Shown here piece after piece: positions 44,515-53,628 of a stretch of 64,000 bases of DNA. The notes beneath the pieces are model-generated. The model saw nothing but the letters and a program-made list of their open reading frames with translations. It did no database searches and was not told the DNA's origin. Every line of letters begins with the position of its first letter. Position 1 is the first letter of the stretch. The position numbers and the translations under genes were made by a program. The stretch spans positions 40,263 through 104,262 of the forward strand of contig JAKSLA010000002.1 of the NCBI GenBank assembly GCA_024401455.1, written 5' to 3'. Origin of the DNA: Paludibacteraceae bacterium (GTDB lineage: Bacteria; Bacteroidota; Bacteroidia; Bacteroidales; Paludibacteraceae).

Positions 44515-45051
44515 ATGCATAACCTTTTGAAGTCATTTGTTTCTCTTGGGGTTGCCCTGCTTTTGATGGGTTGTCGAGGAGATGACCGTCCTCAGGTTCC
44601 CTATAATAAGTTGCCTAAAAGTACGGTGCAGGAGGATTTTCTTGCCATGAATAGGGGCTTTTTAGAGTTGGAGCGTGAAGACATCAAGCATTACATCGAT
44701 TCTTTGGACCTCAAGATGGACAGTACAATGTCTGGCTTGCTTTATCGCATCGATGAAGTGGGCTATGGTGATTCGGTTTCAAAGACAGACGAGGTGACCA
44801 TTCGTTATACGCTTACTTTGTTGGACGGGACGACTTGCGATGATCTTCGTGATGTGGCGAGAATTGTCCGTCTTGGCAAGGGAAATCTAATCAAAGGATT
44901 GGAAGAGGCGGTCAGAATGTTAAAGGTCTCAGGCTCGGGTACATTCATCATTCCCTCTTACTTGGCTTATGGCGTTTCGGGAAAGAAGGGGTGCATTCCG
45001 CCATGGAATCCCGTCTTTTGTAAAGTGACTTTAATAGAAATAAACAAATAA
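44515..45051 (+). CDS. gldI: FKBP-type peptidyl-prolyl isomerase lipoprotein, GldI-like
   Basis: 178 residues with a lipobox at C20 (LLLMGC). An N-terminal linker is followed by an FKBP domain at ~85-178: SGLLYRIDEVGYGD, DEVTIRYTLTLLDGT, NLIKGLEEAVRMLKVSGSGTFIIPSYLAYG, and a closing hydrophobic strand. GldI lipoproteins are required for gliding in Flavobacterium and occur in T9SS-positive Bacteroidetes. They probably help periplasmic protein folding. Several FKBP aromatic pocket residues are changed, so isomerase activity is uncertain. It sits between the DHH gene (1-bp gap) and another FKBP-like lipoprotein. Confidence 0.75.
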   Translation: MHNLLKSFVSLGVALLLMGCRGDDRPQVPYNKLPKSTVQEDFLAMNRGFLELEREDIKHYIDSLDLKMDSTMSGLLYRIDEVGYGDSVSKTDEVTIRYTLTLLDGTTCDDLRDVARIVRLGKGNLIKGLEEAVRMLKVSGSGTFIIPSYLAYGVSGKKGCIPPWNPVFCKVTLIEINK

Positions 45052-45067
45052 ATGGTCTGGGCGTAGA

Positions 45068-45679
45068 ATGAGAGAGGCTCGGGTTGATAGAATGTTTTTG
45101 CGTATGTTCGGAAATATCAAACTATATGTATGTGCGATTATGATGTTGCTTGTTGGCGCGTCATGTAGCAGAACAAAGAGTTATGCTGATTATGTGGAGG
45201 AAGAAAATTCCGCTATCAGCAGTTATTTGAAGAAGGAGAATGTTGAAGTGGTCAATACGGTCCCTTCTGGTGACGGTGAATGGTTGACGGCAGACGGACG
45301 CCCTATCTATTTCAAGGATTCCTATGGAATGTATTTCCATCAGGTGAGAAAGGGAGACGGAACCATGCAACCTCAGACGGGGTATAAGGCGTATGTTCGT
45401 TATATAGGCACTGATCTTTATGGCAAGGTCTATTACAATTGTACGTCGCAGACGTCGGCAGACCCTACCTCGTTCACCATTTCTTCTCGTTCTGGAAGTG
45501 TCTATGGCGTCGGATTCCAAAATGCGGTACGCATGATGCGTTCAGGAGGAAACTGTAAGGTTATCATTCCATTCGCAATAGGAAACGGTACTAATACCAT
45601 GTTGTCGGGTATCTCGACTTCCGATGCGAGCGATTATAGGCCTATGGTTTATGACATCACATTGGTGAATGTTGAATAA
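45068..45679 (+). CDS. DUF4827-type FKBP-like lipoprotein
   Basis: 203 residues (fewer if translation begins at M9 or M13) with a lipobox at C33 (LVGASC). A conserved N-terminal segment, SYADYVEEENSAISSYLKKE, is followed by an FKBP-fold-like domain with YVRYIGTDLYGKVYYN and VYGVGFQNAVRMMRSGGNCKVIIPFAIGNG. This architecture matches the DUF4827 family, found beside GldI-like genes in Bacteroidales as I recall. It probably acts in the periplasm as a chaperone-like partner. Gap of 16 bp from gldI. Confidence 0.75.
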   Translation: MREARVDRMFLRMFGNIKLYVCAIMMLLVGASCSRTKSYADYVEEENSAISSYLKKENVEVVNTVPSGDGEWLTADGRPIYFKDSYGMYFHQVRKGDGTMQPQTGYKAYVRYIGTDLYGKVYYNCTSQTSADPTSFTISSRSGSVYGVGFQNAVRMMRSGGNCKVIIPFAIGNGTNTMLSGISTSDASDYRPMVYDITLVNVE

Positions 45680-45694
45680 TTGAGCCGGTGCAAT

Positions 45695-46456
45695 ATGTTG
45701 AGTAAAGGCAAGATAAAATTGATACAGTCCCTTTCTCGGAAAAAGGAGAGGGACGAGATGTCCTTGTTTGTGGCGGAAGGTAACAAAATCGTTTCTGATT
45801 TGTTGCCTTTGTTTCGTTGTAAGCTATTGCTCGCAAGCGAGGAGTTCTTGTCTGCTCATCCCCGTGTTGAGGCGGAAGAGGTGATCGAGGTCTCCCGTGA
45901 AGAAATGGAGAAAGCCTCTTTGATGCGTTCTCCTCAGTCGGCTTTGGCCGTTTTCTATAAGAAGGAGTATGAAATACCGAAGCATAGCCTATCCTCCAAC
46001 CTTACATTGGCGCTTGATACGGTTCAGGATCCTGGCAATCTTGGTACGATAATTCGTATTGCGGATTGGTTTGGCATTAAAGATATACTTTGTTCGATGG
46101 AGACGGTGGATTTGTACAACCCCAAGGTCGTTCAGTCCACGATGGGGGCTATTGGCCGCGTTCACGTTCACTATTGCGATTTGAATCGTGTGTTGGACGA
46201 GATGGAGGACACAGTCCCTGTTTTCGGCACCTTCCTCGAAGGCACCAACATTTATGAGCGTGAACTGCCTCCTTGTGGCATCGTTGTGATGGGCAATGAG
46301 GGAAATGGCATATCTCCTGAATTGGCCAGGAGGGTGACGGATAAGTTGTTCATTCCGTCGTTTCAGACGGGTGACTCCTGTTCGGAGTCGTTGAATGTGG
46401 CTGTGGCGACGGCAATCACTTGCTCGGAGTTCAGACGCAGAAAATTCAGTTTTTGA
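45695..46456 (+). CDS. SpoU/TrmH family RNA 2'-O-methyltransferase
   Basis: 253 residues from the ATG at 45695; a TTG at 45680 would directly abut the previous stop. The N-terminal substrate-binding domain (KIKLIQSLSRKKERDEMSLFVAEG) is followed by the SpoU knot: LDTVQDPGNLGTIIRIADWFG, GIVVMGNEGNGIS and SCSESLNVAVATAI. These carry the conserved Asn, Glu-Gly and Ser-Leu-Asn residues that bind S-adenosylmethionine. The target, rRNA or tRNA, cannot be told from the sequence. Confidence 0.9.
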   Translation: MLSKGKIKLIQSLSRKKERDEMSLFVAEGNKIVSDLLPLFRCKLLLASEEFLSAHPRVEAEEVIEVSREEMEKASLMRSPQSALAVFYKKEYEIPKHSLSSNLTLALDTVQDPGNLGTIIRIADWFGIKDILCSMETVDLYNPKVVQSTMGAIGRVHVHYCDLNRVLDEMEDTVPVFGTFLEGTNIYERELPPCGIVVMGNEGNGISPELARRVTDKLFIPSFQTGDSCSESLNVAVATAITCSEFRRRKFSF

Positions 46457-46498
46457 CGGAGGCAGAAGCGGTTTTCGTTAATTAAAGAGGGAAAGCAG

Positions 46499-47347
46499 AT
46501 GAAAAAGAAAAAGTCGTTTTTTAATAAGATTCGGTTCAAATATAAGTTGTCCATTTTGAACGAAAATACATTGGAGGAAGTTTGGCATATCCGTTTGTCT
46601 ATGTTGAGCGTTTTCCTTTCTGTGTTTTCAGTGGCGGTGCTTTATTTCTTCCTTATTGCCATGTTGATTAGTTACACGCCTTTGCGTGGTTTCGTGCCTG
46701 GCTATATAGAGAATGCCACTCTTCGCAAGCAAGTTTTGGTGGATGCAGTGACTGTCGATTCGTTGCTTCAAGAGGTGGATAAGCATACGGCCTATGTGGA
46801 GATGTTGCGTCGGGTTATGTCCAACGAGGTAGTGGTGGACTCGGCATCGACGATTAAATCCATTACGGAGAAGGAGCGCGAACATCTTAATTTGGACCCA
46901 TCGGAAAAAGAGTTTGCTTTCCGCTCTGAATTTGAGGAGTCGGAGAGGACAACCAATGTCCATGAAACCGTGCCGAAGTCAAGTGAGTATTTGATGTGTA
47001 CGCCAGTTATCGGTGTGGTTACGGCAAAGTTTGACCCATTGGTAGGTAGAAATGGAATGACCCTTGTGGCCGAACCGAAGTCCAGTGTTTACTCCGTCTT
47101 GGATGGCGTCGTTACATTCTCTGGGTTCAGCAGCAACGGAGATTATGTGTTGCAAGTACAACATGTGGATGCCATGTTGTCTATTTATCGAATCAAACAA
47201 CCCTTCTTGAAAAAGGTGGGTGATGACATACATGCAGGAGAGATTTTGGCTACATTCTTGGACGCAAGCGCCGATTTTGAGGTCAATTTTGAGATATGGA
47301 AAGCGGGAAAGCCTGTCAATCCGGCAACGCTTTTGTCTTTTAAATAA
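46499..47347 (+). CDS. M23/LytM-like membrane protein lacking the zinc-binding residues
   Basis: 282 residues. A cytoplasmic basic N-terminus, one membrane helix (~38-58), a periplasmic helical linker and a C-terminal LytM-like beta domain (~170-282) are visible. Where active M23 peptidases have an HxxxD motif and an HxH motif, this protein has GRNGM and VNFEIW, so the metal ligands are gone. Catalytically dead LytM proteins usually regulate amidases or scaffold cell-wall assembly (EnvC, NlpD type). It lies 33 bp before dxr and 42 bp after the methyltransferase gene. Confidence 0.8.
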   Translation: MKKKKSFFNKIRFKYKLSILNENTLEEVWHIRLSMLSVFLSVFSVAVLYFFLIAMLISYTPLRGFVPGYIENATLRKQVLVDAVTVDSLLQEVDKHTAYVEMLRRVMSNEVVVDSASTIKSITEKEREHLNLDPSEKEFAFRSEFEESERTTNVHETVPKSSEYLMCTPVIGVVTAKFDPLVGRNGMTLVAEPKSSVYSVLDGVVTFSGFSSNGDYVLQVQHVDAMLSIYRIKQPFLKKVGDDIHAGEILATFLDASADFEVNFEIWKAGKPVNPATLLSFK

Positions 47348-47380
47348 GAGAAGTCCAATTTCCTAATTAGAGAGTAAGAG

Positions 47381-48529
47381 ATGAGGAAGAAGCAGATAGC
47401 AATTTTAGGTTCGACGGGATCCATTGGCACTCAAGCCTTGGATGTTATCGAGGCCCGGTCGGACCTTTTTGAAGTATATGCCATTACGGCCAACAATAGA
47501 GTGGAAGAACTTGTGGCGCAAGCGCGTAAGTTCAACCCTGAGGTAGTTGTGATTGCCAACAAGGATAAGTACTCTTTCGTCAAGGAGTCGTTGGCCGATT
47601 TGCCGATTAAGGTCTTTGCTGGCGCAGAGTCTATTGATGCTGTGGCAGAGATGGAGCCTGTTGACATCGTGCTTACTGCAATGGTGGGGTATGCAGGTTT
47701 GCGACCTACGATTTCTGCCCTGAAGGCCAGCAAGACGATTGCCTTGGCCAATAAGGAGACGTTGGTCGTGGCGGGTGATATCGTATGCGAACTTTCTCGC
47801 CAATACAAGAGTGCGATTCTTCCCGTCGATTCGGAACACTCGGCCGTTTTCCAGTCTTTGGCTGGAGAGGTGAGCCCGATTGAGAAGATTATATTGACCG
47901 CGTCGGGCGGTCCGTTCCGTGGCAAAGACCGTAAGTTTTTGGAGACCGTTACGCCTGCTGCTGCTTTGAAACATCCTAATTGGGACATGGGTGCGAAGAT
48001 CACGATTGATTCGGCCTCTATGATGAACAAAGGGTTTGAGGTAATAGAGGCGAAATGGTTGTTTGACGTTCGCCCAGACCAGATTGAGGCTGTGGTTCAT
48101 CCTCAGTCTTTGATTCACTCCATGGTTCAGTTTGAGGATGGTTCGGTGAAGGCACAAATGGGTTTGCCAGATATGAAGTTGCCCATCCAATATGCATTCG
48201 GATATCCTACTCGTTTGAAGAATAATTATCCACGTTTGGATTTTTATAATTGTGCGTCGATGACATTTGAAAAACCGGATTTGGATGTGTTCCGTAATCT
48301 GGCTTTGGCTTATGAGGCACTGAACAAGGGAGGTAATATGCCTTGCATTTTGAACGCAGCCAACGAGGTTGTCGTGGCTGCATTCTTGAAGGAGCAGATA
48401 AGTTTCCTTCGTATGTCAGATGTGATTGAGGAGACAATGCAACGCGTTGCTTTCATGCAGAAGCCTACGTACGAGGATTATGTGGCAACTGATGTTGAGG
48501 CTCGCAAAGTGGCAATGTCTATGATTTGA
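47381..48529 (+). CDS. dxr: 1-deoxy-D-xylulose 5-phosphate reductoisomerase
   Basis: 382 residues, normal for the family. It converts DXP to 2-C-methyl-D-erythritol 4-phosphate with NADPH, the committed step of the MEP isoprenoid pathway. The NADPH-binding loop GSTGSIG is at residues 10-16. The metal and substrate motifs follow in order: ANKETLV, PVDSEHSA, TASGGPFRG and MNKGFEVIEA. Upstream of rseP, as in many Bacteroidetes. Confidence 0.97.
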   Translation: MRKKQIAILGSTGSIGTQALDVIEARSDLFEVYAITANNRVEELVAQARKFNPEVVVIANKDKYSFVKESLADLPIKVFAGAESIDAVAEMEPVDIVLTAMVGYAGLRPTISALKASKTIALANKETLVVAGDIVCELSRQYKSAILPVDSEHSAVFQSLAGEVSPIEKIILTASGGPFRGKDRKFLETVTPAAALKHPNWDMGAKITIDSASMMNKGFEVIEAKWLFDVRPDQIEAVVHPQSLIHSMVQFEDGSVKAQMGLPDMKLPIQYAFGYPTRLKNNYPRLDFYNCASMTFEKPDLDVFRNLALAYEALNKGGNMPCILNAANEVVVAAFLKEQISFLRMSDVIEETMQRVAFMQKPTYEDYVATDVEARKVAMSMI

Positions 48530-48539
48530 ATGTAGGATG

Positions 48540-48660
48540 CTTCTGAAAATCTCCTTTGCGAAGATCTTGACAAATTTCTCTGGCAAATCGTAGATTGGGA
48601 AGAGGCACGCAAAAGATTCATAAATAGTAAATTTTAATATTGGGGATTTATAAAAGCCCC
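48540..48660 (+). promoter_or_regulatory. Leader element before rseP, similar to the one before porW
   Basis: The 156-bp gap after dxr holds CTTCTGAAAAT (48540-48550), a CACGCAAAAGATTCA segment, TAATATT and a GGGG-ATTTATAAAAG-CCCC hairpin, in the same order as at 50054-50175. Confidence 0.4.
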
Positions 48661-48685
48661 CTTAAACTAAAAAAACAAGTATAAG

Positions 48686-50002
48686 ATGTTGTCTTCGTTA
48701 CTGCAATTGATTCTATCCTTGACCCTTCAGGTGGTGGTGCACGAGTTTGGTCATTTCTTGTTTGCCCGAATATTCAAGATTAGGGTGGAGAAGTTTTATC
48801 TTTTCTTTAACCCTTGGTTTTCTTTGTTCCGTTTCAAACCTAAGAATAGTGAAACAGAATATGGCATCGGTTGGTTGCCTTTGGGCGGATATGTGAAGAT
48901 TGCAGGAATGATAGACGAATCGATGGACCGTAAGCAAATGGCGGAACCCGAGAAACCATGGGAGTTTCGGGCGCATCCGGCATGGCAGCGCTTGTTGGTG
49001 ATGGTGGCGGGTGTCGTATTCAATTTCATAATGGCCATTGTCATTTATTCGGCCATCGCATTCCATTGGGGCGATACTTATGTGCCGCTTAATTCTGTCT
49101 CTTATGGTATGGAGTTCAGTCCGACAGCACAGGAGATAGGCTTCAAAGATGGAGATGTGCTTTGGGCGGCGGATGGCCAACCGTTGGATAGGGCTTTGGA
49201 TGATGCTACTTTTCGTAAGATGGTTGAGGCTGAGAAAATTACCGTACGCCGTGGTGATGAATATGTAGATGTGCCGATGCCGTCTGACTTCATGCTGCGT
49301 TTGATGCGTGATAAAAAGGGCTTTGCCAACTATCGTCTTCCGTTTGTCGTTGATTCGGTAATGCCTGATTCTCCGGCTTCGGCAGCCGGTTTGATGCCGG
49401 GCGACAGGTTCTTGAAGATTGATAGCATGGAGGTGTTTCGTTCGGATTGTATGTCTCTTTTTGCCCAATCGAAAAACGAAGAGTTGAAACTGACCGTCTT
49501 GCGTGGGGCTGATACGCTGACCTTGAATATCACGCCTAACGAAAGTGGACGCATTTGTGTGTATATGATGCCTTTGTCTTATTTTTACCCTCCTGTTGAA
49601 CTTACGTATGGATTCTTTGAGTCCATACCCGTTGGCATCAGCAAGGGCGTTTCTAAACTCACGGGTTATGTGAGTGATATGAAATACGTTTTCACGAAAG
49701 AGGGGGAAGCAAGTATGGGCGGATTCATTACGATTATGGGGCTTTTCCCTACAGAGTTTGATGCTCTCCTCTTTTGGGAGGTGACGGCGTTTTTATCGGT
49801 AATTCTTGCATTTATGAATATATTGCCCATCCCCGCATTGGACGGCGGTCATGTCTTGTTCCTCTTGTATGAAGTGGTGACTCGACGCAAACCAAGCCAG
49901 CGTTTTATGGAGGTGGCCTTGATGTTAGGAATGATGTTCTTGTTCGCTTTGCTCCTTTATGCAAACGCGAATGATGTAATTCGTACATTCTTCTCAAATT
50001 GA
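48686..50002 (+). CDS. rseP: Site-2 protease RseP (RIP metalloprotease)
   Basis: 438 residues. The zinc motif HEFGH is H19, E20 and H23 in the first membrane helix, with the third ligand D386 in LPIPALDGGH near the end. Two PDZ-like domains lie between (~130-205 and ~215-290). Four membrane segments are predicted. RseP cleaves anti-sigma factors inside the membrane and so releases extracytoplasmic sigma factors. It follows dxr after a 156-bp gap that carries the shared leader element. Confidence 0.95.
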   Translation: MLSSLLQLILSLTLQVVVHEFGHFLFARIFKIRVEKFYLFFNPWFSLFRFKPKNSETEYGIGWLPLGGYVKIAGMIDESMDRKQMAEPEKPWEFRAHPAWQRLLVMVAGVVFNFIMAIVIYSAIAFHWGDTYVPLNSVSYGMEFSPTAQEIGFKDGDVLWAADGQPLDRALDDATFRKMVEAEKITVRRGDEYVDVPMPSDFMLRLMRDKKGFANYRLPFVVDSVMPDSPASAAGLMPGDRFLKIDSMEVFRSDCMSLFAQSKNEELKLTVLRGADTLTLNITPNESGRICVYMMPLSYFYPPVELTYGFFESIPVGISKGVSKLTGYVSDMKYVFTKEGEASMGGFITIMGLFPTEFDALLFWEVTAFLSVILAFMNILPIPALDGGHVLFLLYEVVTRRKPSQRFMEVALMLGMMFLFALLLYANANDVIRTFFSN

Positions 50003-50053
50003 GGAAGGTGAAGGACAATTTTTTTAGATAAATGCAGTTTTAATTTAAGGGAA

Positions 50054-50175
50054 CTTCTGAAAATAGTTTCGCGTTTTTTGCAGGACAAAAATTAAAAAGT
50101 GCGCAAACGATTTTTCAAGGAACTCTAAATGTAATATTAGAAAATCGGGGAATTTTATAAGACCCATTAAATAGG
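50054..50175 (+). promoter_or_regulatory. Leader element before porW, similar to the one before rseP
   Basis: The 181-bp gap holds CTTCTGAAAAT (50054-50064), TGCGCAAACGATTTTTCA, TAATATT (50132-50138) and GGGGAATTTTATAAGACCC, the same order of blocks as before rseP. GGGAACTT precedes the first block. Confidence 0.4.
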
Positions 50176-50183
50176 AAATAGTT

Positions 50184-53100
50184 TTGAAAACCAAGTATAT
50201 CATATTATCCGGGTTGTTTTTGGCCCTCGTGTTTGTCGGGTGTTCAACAAAGAAGAATACGGCGACGAGACGTGCTTATCATGCTGTAACTACGAAATAC
50301 AATGTCTATTTCAATGCCTACGAATCTTATAAGAAAGGTTATAAGAAGATGGAGGAAGCGGAGAAATTGGACTACTCCAATGTGCTCAATATGTATCCAG
50401 AAAGCAACTCGTCAACCAAGGGAACGGCTGCTGGCGATATGATTCGTACGAAGGACAAATGCGAAAAGGCCATTAAGGAGCATTCTATCAAGAAAAAGCC
50501 CAAGAAGGATGTTGCGAGAATGCGCGATGCAAAATATGCGTCGTTCTATAACCAGGAGGAGTTCAATCCGAAGATGGATGACGTATGGATGCTTTATGCT
50601 AAATCCAAGTATTATTCAAATGACTATTTGGCGGCATCTGCGATGTTTACCTATATCACCAAACATTTTTCGGAAGACAAGGCACTTGTGGCTGAGGCCT
50701 CTATATGGAAGGCTAAATCAATGAAGGAGATGGCTTGGTTCTATGAGGCGGATGACATTTTACAAAAAGTGAACATGGATGTTCTCGACGAACGATTGAA
50801 CAATCTTTATTCGGGAGCCTGGGCAGATTTGCTCATTGCGCAACATGAATATGCTGCGGCTCTCCCTTATTTGAAGACGACTATCGCGACAGAGAAGAAG
50901 AAAAAAAACAGGCAGCGCTTCACTTTTATCGCAGGACAACTATACCAGGAGTTGGGTGATAAGGAGAACGCTTACGAGATGTATGAGGAGTTGCTCTCAT
51001 CTACGACTACTTACGAGATGGAGTTCAATGCGAAGATTCGCCAAACGGAGGTCTATACGGACGGTGAGAACAAGAATATCATCAAGTCTTTGGAGAAAAT
51101 GGCCAAGAAGTCGAAGAATAAGGACTATTTGGACCAAATCTATTATGCAATCGGTAATGTTTATATGGCCAAAGGCGATACGGCTTCTGCCATAGAAAGT
51201 TATATTACGTCTGCTAAAAAAAGCACTCGAAATGGTTTGGAGAAAGCGCAGACTTTGATCACGTTGGGTGACATCTATTATGAAAAGGCCGAATATTTTA
51301 AGGCTCAACCTTGTTATTCAGAGGCTGTTTCAATCATTGATCAAACGCATAACGATTATGTCCGTGTCTCTAAACTGGCCCCTGTCTTAGATGAGTTGGC
51401 TCGTGATAACGCGACGGTCGAACTACAGGATAGTTTGCAACTTTTGGCAAAGGCTCCTCGTGAGACGAGAATGGCTATCATTAACGGAGTTATCAAACAG
51501 TTGAAAGAAGAGGAGGCTGCTCGTCGAAAGGCGGAGGAGCAGGAGCGTTTGGAACGTGAGCGACTTGGCATAGAAATCGATAACATGGCCGTTTTGGACG
51601 ACCGCGCTTTAGGAAAGCAGAACAAGAGTACGTGGTATTTTGCCAACAAGACTACCGTGGACAAGGGAAAGTTGGAGTTCCAAAAGAAATTCGGAAAACG
51701 TAAGTTGGAGGATGATTGGAACCGTAAGAATAAGACGATAGCCGTATTCTCTGAGGAATCTTTGGCCGATGCCTCTGCCGAACAACAGGAGGAGGGCGAG
51801 GAAAGCAATGGATTGGCAAACAATCAGCCGGCCATGCGCGGGGCAGTCGCTCCAGAGAACGACCCTATGCGTCCCGAATATTATTTGCGTCAAATGCCGT
51901 TTACAGAAAGCCAATTGGCTCACTCTAACGAACAGATTGGCAATGCGTTGTTTAATATGGGTGTGATCTACGACGAGCAGTTGCAGGATTATCCTCGTGC
52001 TATTGCTGCATTCGAGGAGTTTGCCCGCCGTTTCCCTCAAGATCCACGCATACCGGATGCTTATTTCTATTGTTATCGTATAGGGGGCAAGATGAAGAAT
52101 GCGGATACGGAAATGGCGTATAGAGACAAGTTGGTGGCGCAATATCCTGACACGAAGTACGCCAAGATACTTTCCGATCCTAATTATAGGCTTAAGTTGG
52201 AGCGTATGCTTGTAATCCAAGATTCAATTTATCAGGAGACTTATAAGTCGTATTTGAAGGGCGACTATGCAACCGTCAATGCCAATACAGCCTATATGGA
52301 GGCCAACTATCCGGTTTCTTCTTTGATGCCGAAGTATTTGTTGTTGAGGTCTTTGTCTATCGGTAAGACGGGTAGCCGAGATTCCTTCTCGACATCGTTG
52401 AAAGATTTGTTGGCGCGTTATCCTTCTAGTGATGTGGCGCCTATGGCAAAGGATATCTTGGCCTTGATGACGCAGGGACAAAGCCCTACGGCGGGTACTC
52501 CAGGCTCTTTGAGCGCTTTGCGTGAGGAACAGGCGCAGGAAGAGGCAGCCCAGAATGGAGTTGGAGAGCGTAAGTTGTCAGCCAATCCGGCAACCCCATA
52601 TTTGTTCAAGTTGGAGACCGATACGGCAAAGGTGAATTCATACCGTCTTCAATATATGGCGGCGATGTATAACTTTACGAAATTCTTGGTGAAGGATTTC
52701 GACCTTTCAGTCCGCAACGGTGTTTTGACCGTTTCAGGACTTGACGATTTGGAAGAGGCTTTGTGGTATAGCAACGGCATCTTTGAGGATGATGGCATCC
52801 GCGGTTTGTTGAACGGAACAGAATATAAGCATTACATTATTTCTGTTGAGAACAATGACCTTATTGGCTTGAAGTATTCAATGGAGGAGTATGACCAATT
52901 CTATAATGACAGCATTCTTGCTGTAAGGAAGAATCGTAGGCAATCTGCAGGAAAGGCAAAGGTTGAATTGGTGGATATGGACCAAAAGGCATTGGAAGAT
53001 ATGACCCAGCAGAGTACATCCTTGAATGTCAAGGAGGGCGAGGATTTGATGAAGGCAAAGACGACCGTCCCTGACCAAAAGAAGGCGAGTGAGGATAAGT

Positions 53101-53597
53101 CTGACGCGGCTCCAAAAGAAGAGACTAAAGTGGAGCCCAAAGCGGAAAAAACAGCAGAGTCCAAGACCCCAACTGAACCGGCCAAGCAAGCCGACGCACC
53201 GAAAAAGGAGTTGAAAAAGTACAAGGGCCTTTATACTTATGATGATGAGGCACCTCACTATTATGTGATCTTGGCGGCTAATTCTTCAAAGGATGACGAG
53301 GTGCTGGAGGCTGTCAATGCATATAATTCGAGTGTCAACCCATTGCTCAACTTGAAGGTGAATATGGAGGCTTCTTCTACGTTCCCTCGTATTTATGAGG
53401 TGGGTGTCATCCCTGATGCGACGACAGCGAAGAAGTACATTCTTCAAGTGGTGAAGAGTAATGAAATCAAGACGGCATTGAGTGGTGTCCAATATAGAAA
53501 TATCGTTATCTCTAAGGATAACTTGGAGGTGTTGAAGCAGACGGGCAACATTAATGTCTATATGGAGTTGTTCAAACGTATCTATTTGGGACGTTGA
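50184..53597 (+). CDS. porW: T9SS-associated TPR lipoprotein PorW/SprE
   Basis: 1137 residues starting at TTG. No in-frame ATG precedes the lipoprotein signal, whose lipobox ends at C20 (LVFVGC). An opening TRRAYHAVTTKYNVYFNAYESYKKGYKKMEEA is the SprE/PorW hallmark. Tetratricopeptide repeats fill residues ~110-420 and ~600-760. A charged coiled-coil stretch (KEEEAARRKAEEQERLERE) and a Lys/Glu/Pro-rich linker (~970-1020) separate them from a C-terminal domain. PorW/SprE is an outer-membrane lipoprotein required for T9SS function, thought to link the core ring to the translocon. porX follows after 31 bp. Confidence 0.9.
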   Translation: MKTKYIILSGLFLALVFVGCSTKKNTATRRAYHAVTTKYNVYFNAYESYKKGYKKMEEAEKLDYSNVLNMYPESNSSTKGTAAGDMIRTKDKCEKAIKEHSIKKKPKKDVARMRDAKYASFYNQEEFNPKMDDVWMLYAKSKYYSNDYLAASAMFTYITKHFSEDKALVAEASIWKAKSMKEMAWFYEADDILQKVNMDVLDERLNNLYSGAWADLLIAQHEYAAALPYLKTTIATEKKKKNRQRFTFIAGQLYQELGDKENAYEMYEELLSSTTTYEMEFNAKIRQTEVYTDGENKNIIKSLEKMAKKSKNKDYLDQIYYAIGNVYMAKGDTASAIESYITSAKKSTRNGLEKAQTLITLGDIYYEKAEYFKAQPCYSEAVSIIDQTHNDYVRVSKLAPVLDELARDNATVELQDSLQLLAKAPRETRMAIINGVIKQLKEEEAARRKAEEQERLERERLGIEIDNMAVLDDRALGKQNKSTWYFANKTTVDKGKLEFQKKFGKRKLEDDWNRKNKTIAVFSEESLADASAEQQEEGEESNGLANNQPAMRGAVAPENDPMRPEYYLRQMPFTESQLAHSNEQIGNALFNMGVIYDEQLQDYPRAIAAFEEFARRFPQDPRIPDAYFYCYRIGGKMKNADTEMAYRDKLVAQYPDTKYAKILSDPNYRLKLERMLVIQDSIYQETYKSYLKGDYATVNANTAYMEANYPVSSLMPKYLLLRSLSIGKTGSRDSFSTSLKDLLARYPSSDVAPMAKDILALMTQGQSPTAGTPGSLSALREEQAQEEAAQNGVGERKLSANPATPYLFKLETDTAKVNSYRLQYMAAMYNFTKFLVKDFDLSVRNGVLTVSGLDDLEEALWYSNGIFEDDGIRGLLNGTEYKHYIISVENNDLIGLKYSMEEYDQFYNDSILAVRKNRRQSAGKAKVELVDMDQKALEDMTQQSTSLNVKEGEDLMKAKTTVPDQKKASEDKSDAAPKEETKVEPKAEKTAESKTPTEPAKQADAPKKELKKYKGLYTYDDEAPHYYVILAANSSKDDEVLEAVNAYNSSVNPLLNLKVNMEASSTFPRIYEVGVIPDATTAKKYILQVVKSNEIKTALSGVQYRNIVISKDNLEVLKQTGNINVYMELFKRIYLGR

Positions 53598-53628
53598 TGG
53601 CCCCTTGAAATCATAAAATGAGAAGAAA

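Noticed and set aside
47405-48190. 261-residue minus-strand open frame opposite dxr
   Set aside because: dxr is certain on the plus strand and the antisense product is Arg/His-rich without structure.
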